This document shows, in pieces, positions 52,978 to 60,996 of a DNA stretch of 64,000 nucleotides (position 1 is its first letter; each line of letters starts with the position of its first letter). The notes beneath the pieces were generated by a model. That model was not told where the DNA came from and ran no database searches. It was given only the letters and a program-made list of their open reading frames with translations. The stretch is from Bacillus sp. FJAT-45037 (GTDB lineage: Bacteria; Bacillota; Bacilli; Bacillales; Bacillaceae_D). Position numbers and translations under genes: made by a program. The DNA lies in the NCBI RefSeq assembly GCF_002797325.1, contig NZ_KZ454938.1:1190267-1254266 (forward strand), written 5' to 3'.

Positions 52978-53103
52978 TTATTCAGCTGGACGGTTTGGAC
53001 CAGCTAGTTTCTTATCTCCTGTATACCCCGTTGTATTTGCTTCATTTTGTCTTGCTGCTTGGCGAGTTTCTTGATTTTTTTTATTTGATGTATTTTGTTT
53101 CAT
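52978..53103 (-). CDS. sspM: Small acid-soluble spore protein, SspM-like (41 aa)
   Basis: A 41-residue hydrophilic protein ending GDKKLAGPNRPAE, close to the KKLGGPNRPST end of B. subtilis SspM, a minor spore-core protein encoded in the same region. The remaining sequence is rich in Asn, Gln, Thr and Lys. AAGGAGGG lies seven bases before the ATG at 53103. A CATACTA box on the minus strand (53130-53124) suits a forespore sigma-G or sigma-F -10 element, though the -35 is weak. Longer in-frame extension upstream lacks a ribosome site. Confidence 0.72.
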   Translation of the reverse strand: MKQNTSNKKNQETRQAARQNEANTTGYTGDKKLAGPNRPAE

Positions 53104-53323
53104 AATTATCCCTCCTTCATTGGTAGTATGTGAAGGAGTGGGTGGTCGCATGTACGAATAGGTTAAAAATCCAAGAAATTTCGTCATGAACTTCATTGAT
53201 TTGTGAAAAATGTATGCTCTACACTTTCTTTGACGAAATGATCCTAGTTTTGTCACATAGGAGGAATCTCGTCATATCGATAGCGAAATAAGTGATCAGA
53301 AAACAAAACGGGAGGGACGTCAG

Positions 53324-53875
53324 ATGGAAATGACAATGAAAACAAAAGAGGTGTCAGATCAGCTAGGAGTTAACCCGACAACGATTCAAAGGTGGATGAA
53401 ATTTTTTGGGATCCGCTGTGAGACTAATGAACACGGTCATTATTTCTTTTCAATCGAACAAGTTGATGTGTTAAAAGCTATTCAGCAACAACTTCAAGAA
53501 GGGAAGAAAATGAGAGAGGTGGACCTAAGTGATCATGCAAACTTCCTGTCTCTCCCGTCACAGACTACCGAAAAAGTAGGACGTGTTCAAACTGTTGTCT
53601 ATGAGGAAAAACTTGATCAAGTCATGAAACGAGTATCCGATCTCGAGTTCCAATTATCCCAAAAGGCCGATGAGGTGGTTAGTTATCAATTACTCAAGCA
53701 TCGTTCTGAAATTGAAAACATGATGAAGCTCCTTCAAAAGCTTGAATCGAGAATTGATAAGATGGAAGAGAAAGTACAACACGATCGAAATGAATCATTA
53801 GTTGATCTCCCGTATGCAGCGAGAATGGAACCTAAACGCAAGTGGAAATCATTTAAACAGATCTTCTCCTTTTAA
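53324..53875 (+). CDS. racA: Chromosome-anchoring protein RacA
   Basis: A 183-residue protein with a MerR-type helix-turn-helix (about 4-60, MKTKEVSDQLGVNPTTIQRW) and a long coiled coil (about 95-160), then a basic tail. The segment KADEVVSYQLLKHRSEIENM matches the conserved region of RacA, which in B. subtilis binds the origin region and attaches it to the cell pole through DivIVA when sporulation begins. ATG 53324 has GGGAGGGA upstream. It is not at the B. subtilis racA location. A related MerR-like structural protein cannot be fully excluded. Confidence 0.78.
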   Translation: MEMTMKTKEVSDQLGVNPTTIQRWMKFFGIRCETNEHGHYFFSIEQVDVLKAIQQQLQEGKKMREVDLSDHANFLSLPSQTTEKVGRVQTVVYEEKLDQVMKRVSDLEFQLSQKADEVVSYQLLKHRSEIENMMKLLQKLESRIDKMEEKVQHDRNESLVDLPYAARMEPKRKWKSFKQIFSF

Positions 53876-53917
53876 GCCGGTACATCATTTGCTATGATGA
53901 GACAGAGGTGAAGAATA

Positions 53918-54313
53918 ATGGTCAATGAACAGAACCATCTAAGGACACTAACTAACGAGCTGCTTCAATTAAATGAGCACGCAGAGGATTATTACTTGAA
54001 TCAGGTTCGAAAAGAAGGATATGAACCTGATTTTTTTGGTGTTGTGAAACCATTCGCCGATCAAGTAAAAGAATCAAGTGACAAATGGAAACCGTTGGCT
54101 GAGGAATTTGTTTTAAAGGTCAAGCCACGCCATTTGTACCCTATTCAAATTGGCCATACACACGACAATTTAGAAGTTGTGGCCATCAAGTCATTCTATC
54201 CAAAAACAGGTTTGAAAAAACAAGTGGAGACGTTCAAGTCTGTTCGCTTTGTATTAGAACAACTAATTAAAGGATTAAATGAAGAGGAAGAAATAAACAA
54301 TGAACTCAATTAA
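53918..54313 (+). CDS. yppE: YppE family protein (DUF1798)
   Basis: A 131-residue helical bundle protein. The pattern matches YppE: LLQLNEHAEDYY, the YDFFxxVKP-like PDFFGVVKPFADQV, KVRPxxxH-like KVKPRHLYPIQI and NLEVVAIKSFYPKTGLKKQ. Function unknown. Located in the recU-yppC-yppE neighbourhood as in B. subtilis. It overlaps the following sulfurtransferase gene by 14 bases, so the two are cotranslated. Confidence 0.82.
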   Translation: MVNEQNHLRTLTNELLQLNEHAEDYYLNQVRKEGYEPDFFGVVKPFADQVKESSDKWKPLAEEFVLKVKPRHLYPIQIGHTHDNLEVVAIKSFYPKTGLKKQVETFKSVRFVLEQLIKGLNEEEEINNELN

Positions 54314-55169
54314 TCAACGATCAACATTGGTCTCGGTGAACGAGCTGTATACCATGCTGAATACGGTAGAATCAGTTTGTCTGGTTGATTGCCGTTTTAA
54401 ACTAGGTGATCCTAACGATGGACGAAAACGCTATTTGAAAAATCACATTCGGGATGCTGTTTATCTTGATCTTGAAACCGATCTTTCGGGGCAAATTAAA
54501 GAACACGGTGGCAGGCACCCATTACCTGATGTTAGGACATTTGTTCAAACGTTAGGTCATCTTGGCATAAATGAGTCGACAACAGTCATCGCTTATGATG
54601 ATGAAGGGGGAGCATTTGCTTCAAGGCTTTGGTGGTTAATGAAGTTTGTAGGCCATACAAAGGTGCACGTATTAAATGGTGGGTATTCAGAATGGACGAA
54701 TCGTCAAATGCCGATAAATGACGTTACGCCAGAAAGAGAAAAGAAAGTCTATCAGGCCAATATTCAACCTGACATGCTTGCTACAAAGGAAGATGTATTA
54801 AACGTCGTCCATAGCGGTGGAGCAACATTATTAGACTCTAGAGAAGAAAAGCGTTACAAAGGGATTGAAGAACCTATTGACAAAGTAGCAGGAAGAATCC
54901 CGGGTGCTAAGCATTTGTATTGGGGTGACAATCTAACTCGTGATGGATTATGGATAACAGAAGACCTCCAGAGATCTCGACTGAATTATTTAGACAAAGA
55001 CGACAAATTTATCATCTATTGCGGTTCTGGAGTGACTGCTTGTCCGAATATTTTAGCGTTACAAAGTGTTGGCTTTAAGCAAGTGAAATTATATGCAGGA
55101 AGCTGGAGTGATTGGATTACATATCCAGACACAATGTATGAAACAAATAAAGACGACTTGCAATCATAA
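54300..55169 (+). CDS. Thiosulfate/3-mercaptopyruvate sulfurtransferase
   Basis: A 289-residue tandem rhodanese. The N-terminal domain (about 8-140) is inactive: its loop has an aspartate (VIAYDDEGGAFA) in place of the cysteine. The C-terminal domain (about 160-285) has the persulfide cysteine C241 in IIYCGSGVTACPN. The CGSGVT loop is typical of 3-mercaptopyruvate or thiosulfate sulfurtransferases, and the preferred donor is not decided. ATG 54300 follows GAAGAGGAAG inside yppE. The terminator stem overlaps the last codons. Confidence 0.9.
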   Translation: MNSINQRSTLVSVNELYTMLNTVESVCLVDCRFKLGDPNDGRKRYLKNHIRDAVYLDLETDLSGQIKEHGGRHPLPDVRTFVQTLGHLGINESTTVIAYDDEGGAFASRLWWLMKFVGHTKVHVLNGGYSEWTNRQMPINDVTPEREKKVYQANIQPDMLATKEDVLNVVHSGGATLLDSREEKRYKGIEEPIDKVAGRIPGAKHLYWGDNLTRDGLWITEDLQRSRLNYLDKDDKFIIYCGSGVTACPNILALQSVGFKQVKLYAGSWSDWITYPDTMYETNKDDLQS

Positions 55170-55188
55170 ATGCAAGTCGTCTCTTTTT
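55151..55188 (+). terminator. Terminator of the sulfurtransferase gene
   Basis: AGACGACTTGCA and TGCAAGTCGTCT, a 12-bp perfect stem whose left arm lies inside the coding sequence, followed by CTTTTT. Confidence 0.9.
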
Positions 55189-55204
55189 AAGGAATAGGGA
55201 GATA

Positions 55205-55816
55205 TTATGTCGATAATTGCTCTATTTTACGGTGTGGTAATTGCCAACGATAATGCACAGAAAGCATGCGCAAGACAACCATCACAGTAAATAAAGTCCA
55301 TAAGCCAACGGTTCCACTAACTATGTTTAACCCAATTGCAAAACCAGCAAGCATTGTCCAGCCAATATAAATTTCTTTTCGTAAAAATAGTGGTTTTCGA
55401 CCGGCGAGAACATCTCTGATCATTCCGCCACCTGTTCCGGTTAAAGCTGCAGCTACCAAAACGGCACTAAGTGGATGACCCATTTCTGTGGCATATAACG
55501 CTCCTTGAATGGCAAAGGCAGCTAGACCCATGGCATCAAATAGGATTCCGAATCTTAACCAGCGATTAATCCAAAGCGCAGGAAATAAGAAGGCGATGGT
55601 CATAACAATGATAGCAATTGTAAACAGCGTACCTTGATCCCAAAGAGCAGAGACAGGAACACCAATCAGTAAATTTCGAATCGCCCCTCCACCAAATGCA
55701 GTGACAAGTCCTAATATATAGACGCCCATTAGGTCATAATCTTCTTCCATGGCTACGATGACTCCACTTAATGCAAAGGCAACGGTACCTATGACATTTA
55801 ATATATCCCAAGTCAT
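55205..55816 (-). CDS. TRIC-type (UPF0126) cation channel family protein
   Basis: A 203-residue membrane protein with six or seven hydrophobic segments arranged as two similar halves. Each half has the signature of the UPF0126/TRIC family: TAFGGGAIRNLL (about 41-52) and TGTGGGMIRDVLAG (about 127-140). Bacterial members are potassium- or sodium-conducting or transport glycine; which applies here is unknown. ATG 55816 has AAAGGAG seven bases upstream; the GTG one codon before is closer. Confidence 0.9.
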   Translation of the reverse strand: MTWDILNVIGTVAFALSGVIVAMEEDYDLMGVYILGLVTAFGGGAIRNLLIGVPVSALWDQGTLFTIAIIVMTIAFLFPALWINRWLRFGILFDAMGLAAFAIQGALYATEMGHPLSAVLVAAALTGTGGGMIRDVLAGRKPLFLRKEIYIGWTMLAGFAIGLNIVSGTVGLWTLFTVMVVLRMLSVHYRWQLPHRKIEQLST

Positions 55817-55852
55817 CACGTCGTCTCCTTTTATGTTTGATCATGGTGTGTA

Positions 55853-55898
55853 AAACAAAAAGCAAGGGTCCAACTTAACAAGTGTTAAGTTAAACCCT
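55853..55898 (-). terminator. Terminator of the 67-aa membrane protein gene
   Basis: Minus strand: GGGTTTAACTTAAC and GTTAAGTTGGACCC pair with a GT mismatch region and are followed by TTGCTTTTTG. Confidence 0.8.
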
Positions 55899-55921
55899 AT
55901 AATGTACATATGCTTAACAAA

Positions 55922-56125
55922 TTAGCCATTATCTCGGAACGACAAAAGTACCATTAAAGCAAGTGTAGCAAATGATAATACAGTTAAAACTCCAGTGATA
56001 AGGCCAGATGGCTCTGCGTGAGCAGCCTCTTCTGCAGCTCCGCCAGCAGCAGCTAAAATTGCTTGAGCTCCAAAAAAGAATGATGTCAGTAAAATAGCTG
56101 TCATAAGTGATAGTTTTTTAAACAT
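55922..56125 (-). CDS. Small two-segment membrane or exported protein (67 aa), unknown
   Basis: A 67-residue protein with an N-terminal hydrophobic segment that looks like a signal sequence (about 7-26, ending AQAILAAAGG), an alanine/glutamate/histidine stretch (AAEEAAHAEPSG), and a second hydrophobic segment (about 41-62). If the first is cleaved near ILA-AA, the mature protein has one membrane helix and the end RDNG inside or outside. Not recognised. It is a complete lone transcription unit: promoter at 56230-56202, a hairpin leader, ribosome site AGGAGGG and a terminator. Confidence 0.8.
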   Translation of the reverse strand: MFKKLSLMTAILLTSFFFGAQAILAAAGGAAEEAAHAEPSGLITGVLTVLSFATLALMVLLSFRDNG

Positions 56126-56201
56126 GAACGACCCTCCTATTCATTAACCTTGCATCGATCTTATGTATGACGATTTTGTCATACTCATCTTCGTCCATTT
56201 C

Positions 56202-56230
56202 ATTATAGTGTTGGAAAATGAATTAATCAA
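56202..56230 (-). promoter_or_regulatory. Promoter of the 67-aa membrane protein gene
   Basis: Minus strand: TTGATT (56230-56225), 17-base spacer, TATAAT (56207-56202). The leader contains a perfect 7-bp hairpin, GTATGAC/GTCATAC (56165-56184). Confidence 0.72.
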
Positions 56231-56409
56231 TACGCAATCGCTTTCGAAACCACTAAGAATCCTAATTAATCGCATAACATCGTATAACCGAACTAGATAG
56301 GGGTTCGCAAATTTTCAAGCATATGATAAGATAATAAGGATAAATACATAAACAATGCTTAACTTATATGAAGGAAAAGGAAAACGATAGTAAACGAGGA
56401 GATTATTGA
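56231..56409. other. Intergenic region before ilvA
   Basis: AT-rich. The best plus-strand promoter guess is TTCGCA (near 56304) with TAAGAT 17 bases on, which is weak. AAATTTTC nearby resembles half a CodY site, too little to call. No T-box features (no AGGGTGG-type block) are present, so ilvA control cannot be read from the sequence. Confidence 0.4.
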
Positions 56410-57657
56410 ATGGCAACCTTACATATTGAAGATATCATCATTGCTAACCAACGTTTAAAAGATGTTGTAACACACACACCATTGCAAAAAAACCAAGTAC
56501 TCTCTGAGCGTTATGATTGTAATGTTTACTTGAAACGAGAAGATTTACAAGTGGTAAGATCCTTTAAAATCCGCGGAGCTTTTCATCAAATTGCTAGTCA
56601 TACAAAAGAGGAATTAAATAACGGGGTAGTCTGTGCTAGTGCAGGGAATCACGCTCAAGGTGTTGCCTATTCTTGTTATACACTACAAATTCCAGGTAAG
56701 ATCTTCATGCCATCAACAACGCCACGTCAAAAAGTAGACCAAGTACGCTTTTTTGGTAAAGATGTTGTAGAAGTCGTGTTAACAGGTGATACATTTGATG
56801 ACTCTTTTACGGAGGCTATGAAGTATAGTCAAGAGCATAACATGGCTTTTATACATCCATTTGACCAAGAGAAGATTGTAGCAGGTCAAGGTACTGTAGG
56901 TATTGAAATTATGAATGACATTGAAGAAAATATTGATTACTTATTTGCATCGATTGGCGGAGGCGGATTAATTAGCGGGATTGGTACGTATATAAAAAGC
57001 ATTAGTCCAAGGACAAAGTTGATTGGTTGTGAGCCAGAAGGTGCCCCGGCGATGAAAGTATCGTTAGAAAAAGGTGAAGTGGTAGAGCTTGAGAAGATAG
57101 ATAAGTTTGTTGATGGGGCAGCCGTAAAAAAAGTCGGCGATTTGCCATTTGAGATTTGTCAAAAGGTAGTCGATGATATTGTGCTTGTACCTGAGGGGAA
57201 AATTTGTACGACAATTCTAGAACTGTATAATCAAAATGCAATTGTAGCGGAACCAGCTGGAGCGATGCCGATTTCAGCCCTTGATTTTTATAAAGATGAG
57301 ATCAAAGGTAAAACAGTCGTTTGTGTCGTAAGTGGAGGAAATAATGATATTGGACGGATGCAGGAAATGAGAGAACGTTCACTAATTTATGAAGGCTTAC
57401 AGCATTATTTTATTGTAGAATTCCCACAACGTGCAGGTGCTTTGCGCGAATTTATCTCTGACGTGTTAGGTCCGGATGATGATATTACACGTTTTGAGTA
57501 TGCAAAGAAAAACAACAAAGCTAACGGTCCAGTCTTAATTGGAATCGAGTTAAAATGCGATGAAGACTATCATAAACTTGTTGATCGTTTAAGGAAAAAA
57601 GGCTTTGGTTATCAGGAAATCAATAAAAATGAAAGCTTATTTAATTTATTGATCTAA
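56410..57657 (+). CDS. ilvA: Threonine ammonia-lyase (threonine dehydratase)
   Basis: Deaminates threonine to 2-oxobutanoate, the entry to isoleucine synthesis. The protein is 415 residues: a PLP domain with catalytic K53 in VVRSFKIRGAFHQI, SAGNHAQGVAYS, the glycine loop SIGGGGLISGIG and CVVSGGNNDIGRM, then one C-terminal ACT-like regulatory domain (about 335-415, FIVEFPQRAGALREFISDVL). The single regulatory domain is the short Bacillus type. ATG 56410 has GAGGAG nine bases upstream. Confidence 0.96.
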   Translation: MATLHIEDIIIANQRLKDVVTHTPLQKNQVLSERYDCNVYLKREDLQVVRSFKIRGAFHQIASHTKEELNNGVVCASAGNHAQGVAYSCYTLQIPGKIFMPSTTPRQKVDQVRFFGKDVVEVVLTGDTFDDSFTEAMKYSQEHNMAFIHPFDQEKIVAGQGTVGIEIMNDIEENIDYLFASIGGGGLISGIGTYIKSISPRTKLIGCEPEGAPAMKVSLEKGEVVELEKIDKFVDGAAVKKVGDLPFEICQKVVDDIVLVPEGKICTTILELYNQNAIVAEPAGAMPISALDFYKDEIKGKTVVCVVSGGNNDIGRMQEMRERSLIYEGLQHYFIVEFPQRAGALREFISDVLGPDDDITRFEYAKKNNKANGPVLIGIELKCDEDYHKLVDRLRKKGFGYQEINKNESLFNLLI

Positions 57658-57664
57658 TTCATCT

Positions 57665-57696
57665 TGCTCGTCTATTTTCAGACGAGCATTATTTTG
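57665..57696 (+). terminator. Terminator of ilvA
   Basis: TGCTCGTCT and AGACGAGCA with loop ATTTTC, followed by TTATTTT. Confidence 0.85.
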
Positions 57697-57727
57697 CACG
57701 TATTATAGTACATAAGGAGTGTGTACA

Positions 57728-58636
57728 TTGGCGGTTAACGAGGATGCGATCTTACTCGATTCAGGGACTAATGAGCTAGAGGTCATTGTTTTTAATGTAA
57801 GTAGTGGTACGTATGGTATTAATGTCATGAAGGTTAGAGAAATTATTCAAACACAAGCTGTAACGCCTATTCCTAATAGTCATCCTCATATTGAGGGGAT
57901 GATTCGACTTCGTGATGAAGTATTGACGGTTGTGAACTTGATGGAAGTGCTTGGTTGTCCGCAATCAGTTGACCATTCACAAGATAAATTTATTGTTTCG
58001 GAGTTAAATAAGCTCAAAGTTGCTTTTCGTGTAAGTGGTGTTTCGCGTATTCACCGTATATCATGGAAACAAATTGAAAAGCCAACGGAGTTATCTCAGG
58101 GGTTACAAAGTGCTACAACAGGTGTTATTAAATTAGATGAACAGATGATTTTATTATTAGACTTCGAAAAAATTGTTGTTGATATTAACCCAACTAAAGG
58201 GATCAATATTGAGCAAGTCCGTAAGTTAGGAAAACGAGAGCGAAACACGAAGAAGATCGTAGTGGCAGAAGATTCAGCAATGTTGCGAAAGTTGATTCAT
58301 CAAACTCTAACTGAGGCAGGTTATGAACAAATTACGTTTTTTGAAAATGGTAAAGAAGCGTGGGATTATCTCAATTTTGTTTATGAATCGGAAGATCTTT
58401 CTCTAGAAGAGGAGTTCCAATTATTAATTACGGATTTAGAAATGCCGAAAATGGACGGTCTGCATTTAACGAAAAGAATCAAAGAAACAGATGAATTTAA
58501 ACATATTCCTGTCATTATTTTTTCTTCACTAATTACTGACGACCTTTATCATAAAGGAATTGCAGTAGGTGCTGACAAGCAAATCAGTAAGCCTGAAATT
58601 GTAAAGTTGATTGAAGAAATTGATCTTATGATCTAA
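57728..58636 (+). CDS. cheV: Chemotaxis coupling protein CheV
   Basis: A CheW-type coupling domain (about 10-150) fused to a response-regulator receiver domain (about 172-300), 302 residues. The receiver has the acidic pocket E181-D182 and phospho-acceptor D236 in LLITDLEMPKMDG. CheV couples chemoreceptors to CheA and acts in adaptation. The TTG at 57728 is eight bases after AAGGAG; an in-frame GTG at 57719 overlaps that site. With cheR this is the second chemotaxis gene in the window, so the organism is probably motile. Confidence 0.95.
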   Translation: MAVNEDAILLDSGTNELEVIVFNVSSGTYGINVMKVREIIQTQAVTPIPNSHPHIEGMIRLRDEVLTVVNLMEVLGCPQSVDHSQDKFIVSELNKLKVAFRVSGVSRIHRISWKQIEKPTELSQGLQSATTGVIKLDEQMILLLDFEKIVVDINPTKGINIEQVRKLGKRERNTKKIVVAEDSAMLRKLIHQTLTEAGYEQITFFENGKEAWDYLNFVYESEDLSLEEEFQLLITDLEMPKMDGLHLTKRIKETDEFKHIPVIIFSSLITDDLYHKGIAVGADKQISKPEIVKLIEEIDLMI

Positions 58637-58642
58637 ATAATT

Positions 58643-58680
58643 GACCATCTATCTTAATAGGTAGATGGTCTTTATTTATT
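58643..58680 (+). terminator. Terminator of cheV
   Basis: GACCATCTA and TAGATGGTC, 9 bp with a ten-base loop, followed by TTTATTTATT. Confidence 0.88.
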
Positions 58681-58860
58681 GAATAAAACATGTATAAAAT
58701 AGAAGGGGAATCTAAGTCTATATATAATATTATGTTGTTTTTCTGATAATTCCGATGAATAAAAATTCTATCTTATGCATTGACGAAGGGAGTTTCTTGC
58801 CTTACTGTTAATTTATATGTTTTCCAAAAATGTGAAGTAGTGAGTTAAGAAAGTCTCAAT

Positions 58861-58888
58861 TCATTAGATACATATCATTAGATACATA
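58861..58888 (+). repeat. Tandem 14-bp direct repeat
   Basis: TCATTAGATACATA occurs twice head to tail with no mismatch, ending about 17 bases before the ribosome site of the next gene. The rest of the 285-base gap after cheV is AT-rich; TTGACG with TACTGT 17 bases on (near 58780-58808) is a weak promoter candidate. Confidence 0.75.
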
Positions 58889-58921
58889 CATAAAGATTGG
58901 AATTTGAGGAGATGAGTGTAA

Positions 58922-59554
58922 GTGGATCGATTTAAAATAATGGCTTCAGTATTAGTTGGACTAATTCTGACCTCGTTAGGTTTGCGTCTTTTGGCGATGC
59001 ACGACTTAACGTTTGGTGGAACGGCGGGACTGGCGACCGTACTGACATATTTGAGTCCGTGGTCGTGGGGAATCTTGTTTTTTCTTGTGAATTTACCGTT
59101 TTTCATTATCTCATGGACGAAACTTGGTAAATGGTTTACGTTTTCTAGTTTGTTATCGATTACAGCTATTTCCGTTATTCGTGATTTGCTAGATGTAATG
59201 CCGTTTGTGAGCTTGCCTTTGTGGCTTGCTACCGCTCTTGCGGGTTTGTTTATTGGTTTTGGTGTGACCCTGGTACTTAATAACGGGTCATCACTTGGCG
59301 GCATACATATTCTTGCTTTATATATAGACCAAAAATGGGGAATTAACCGTGGGCTAACCATCTTCGTTAGTGACTTCTTAATTATTTTATTCGCTGCTTT
59401 ATTAGTTGGTTGGTCCGAAGCACTTTTATCCGTGTTCGTGATCTTTGTTGCTAGCACAATCATTGGTCGTTACAAAAAATCACCCATTCCACAGCAAGCA
59501 GAGTCAGTCGAGAAAAGTTACAACGCACTACCTGACAAAGTTGTTCATTCTTAA
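58922..59554 (+). CDS. Short YitT-type membrane protein (no DUF2179 domain)
   Basis: A 210-residue membrane protein with five hydrophobic segments (about 5-25, 40-62, 72-88, 98-118, 148-178). LTFGGTAGLATVLTYLSPW and NNGSSLGGIHILALYID correspond to the GGxxGIxxI and GGxxGGxDI features of the YitT family, but the soluble C-terminal DUF2179 domain is missing; a 30-residue hydrophilic tail takes its place. It is a second, shorter relative of the gene at 23817-24689. GTG is the only in-frame start after a stop codon; GAGGAG lies about ten bases upstream. Confidence 0.82.
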   Translation: MDRFKIMASVLVGLILTSLGLRLLAMHDLTFGGTAGLATVLTYLSPWSWGILFFLVNLPFFIISWTKLGKWFTFSSLLSITAISVIRDLLDVMPFVSLPLWLATALAGLFIGFGVTLVLNNGSSLGGIHILALYIDQKWGINRGLTIFVSDFLIILFAALLVGWSEALLSVFVIFVASTIIGRYKKSPIPQQAESVEKSYNALPDKVVHS

Positions 59555-59555
59555 C

Positions 59556-59592
59556 AAAAACACGAACAATCTTAGATTGTTCGTGTTTTTTG
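59556..59592 (+). terminator. Terminator of the short YitT-type gene
   Basis: AAAAACACGAACAATC and GATTGTTCGTGTTTTT, 16 bp perfect stem with a three-base loop. Confidence 0.92.
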
Positions 59593-59668
59593 AATTGTAC
59601 AGACTTTCTAAAAAGAAGTTGTAAATGCTATACTTATTTATAATTGCAAAAATGCTTGGAGGTACGCT

Positions 59669-60583
59669 ATGGAGTTTCATTTTTTAGGGACAGGGTCAGG
59701 AGTTCCTGCTATTGAACGGAATGTCAGTGCGATGGCGATACGTTTTTTACAACAAAAAGGGACTCAATGGTTGTTTGACTGTGGTGAAGCGACGCAGCAT
59801 CAATTGCTACGTTCGCCAATTACCATGTCTAAAATAGATCGAATATTTATCACTCATCTTCATGGTGATCACATTTTTGGGTTGCCAGGCTTATTAGGGT
59901 CAAGGTCTTTTCAAGGAGCACAAACATCATTAAAAGTGTATGGACCTAAAGGTCTTAAAAACTATATTGAAGCATCACTTTCTGTTTCACGGACGCATTT
60001 GCGTTATGATTATCAAGTCATTGAAGTAGAAGAAGGATGTTTGTTTGAAACAAATGATGTTACTGTACATGCGATGGAACTTGATCATGTTATGCCATCC
60101 TATGCATATAAAATTATCGAAAAAGATAAACCTGGGACATTAAATGTGGAAAAATTGCAATCTTTAGAGATACCTAAAGGTCCAATTTATCAGCGCATTA
60201 AAGCAGGAGAAGTAATAGAACTTGAAAATGGTGTAATCATAAATGGTCAAAATTTTCTTGGGCCGTCTCAAAAAGGACGTACGATCGTCGTTGCGGGGGA
60301 CACCAGACCAGTAAGAAAACTGGTTGATTTTGCTAAACATGCAACGTTACTGATTCACGAAGCAACTTTTCGCTCTGATAAAGCCTCACATGCCGAACAA
60401 TTTGGACATAGTACAATTGAAGGGGCAACTGCAATTGCAAGAGCAGCCGAGGTTGATCATTTAGTATTAACGCACATTAGTTCGCGCTATACTGGGGAAG
60501 AAGAAGAGTTCTTAAAAGAGGCGAGACACTATTTTCAACCTGTTGACATTGCCGCGGATCTCATGGTCTTCACTCTCAAATAA
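59669..60583 (+). CDS. rnz: Ribonuclease Z
   Basis: Endonuclease that trims the 3' trailers of tRNA precursors lacking an encoded CCA, and so works ahead of the cca product. The protein is 304 residues with the zinc-binding H63-L-H65-G-D67-H68 motif (THLHGDHIFGLPG), VAGDTRP, LLIHEATF and the final HISSRY. The exosite arm for tRNA binding is in the central region (about 150-210). GGAGGT precedes the ATG. Confidence 0.97.
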   Translation: MEFHFLGTGSGVPAIERNVSAMAIRFLQQKGTQWLFDCGEATQHQLLRSPITMSKIDRIFITHLHGDHIFGLPGLLGSRSFQGAQTSLKVYGPKGLKNYIEASLSVSRTHLRYDYQVIEVEEGCLFETNDVTVHAMELDHVMPSYAYKIIEKDKPGTLNVEKLQSLEIPKGPIYQRIKAGEVIELENGVIINGQNFLGPSQKGRTIVVAGDTRPVRKLVDFAKHATLLIHEATFRSDKASHAEQFGHSTIEGATAIARAAEVDHLVLTHISSRYTGEEEEFLKEARHYFQPVDIAADLMVFTLK

Positions 60584-60650
60584 TGAATATTAATTAATGC
60601 TTTGACACATAGTAACATCGTTTAGTACTTCATGTTGAGGAGGATGAACG

Positions 60651-60911
60651 ATGGCAAACCGAGATCAATTAGACATGTGTTTAGAAAAAGCGGAAGCAAC
60701 CTTAATGGCTGCGCAAAAGGTATTTGATGATTCTCGTCGAGTACAACCAGGGACCGAAGAAGAGTACACCAATGCACAGCTAATGTTAGAGGAAATGGGT
60801 GAAGAATTAGATGATCTATTGCGAGCAGCGACTCCACAGCAAAGAGATCAACTTAACCGCAAGCAACAACAACTTCGACAACTGCAAAATCATATGATTA
60901 TTAAACAGTAA
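60651..60911 (+). CDS. Small coiled-coil protein, DUF2524 (YtzC-like)
   Basis: An 86-residue acidic, alpha-helical protein without Cys-rich or membrane features. The pattern (MANRDQLDMCLEKAEATLMAA; TEEEYTNAQLMLEEMGEELD; QRDQLNRKQQQLRQLQNHMI, in part) fits the DUF2524 family, of which B. subtilis YtzC is a member. No function known. Ribosome site GAGGAGG. Followed by a compact terminator. Confidence 0.75.
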   Translation: MANRDQLDMCLEKAEATLMAAQKVFDDSRRVQPGTEEEYTNAQLMLEEMGEELDDLLRAATPQQRDQLNRKQQQLRQLQNHMIIKQ

Positions 60912-60917
60912 CTACTT

Positions 60918-60946
60918 GAAGGGCCACAGATGTGGCTCTTTTTCGT
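60918..60946 (+). terminator. Terminator of the DUF2524 gene
   Basis: AGGGCCACA and TGTGGCTCT pair with a short GA-centred loop, followed by TTTTTCG. Confidence 0.8.
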
Positions 60947-60996
60947 GCGTAATGTTGGTAAATTTGCTACAATGATAGGGGATAGGAGTGAATGTA

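Noticed and set aside
55165-55190. sulfurtransferase terminator as a riboswitch element
   Set aside because: A simple perfect hairpin overlapping the end of the coding sequence, with T-run; nothing beyond an intrinsic terminator.
56300-56330. CodY operator before ilvA
   Set aside because: Only AAATTTTC, roughly half of the AATTTTCWGAAAATT consensus, is present; such half-sites are common in AT-rich DNA.
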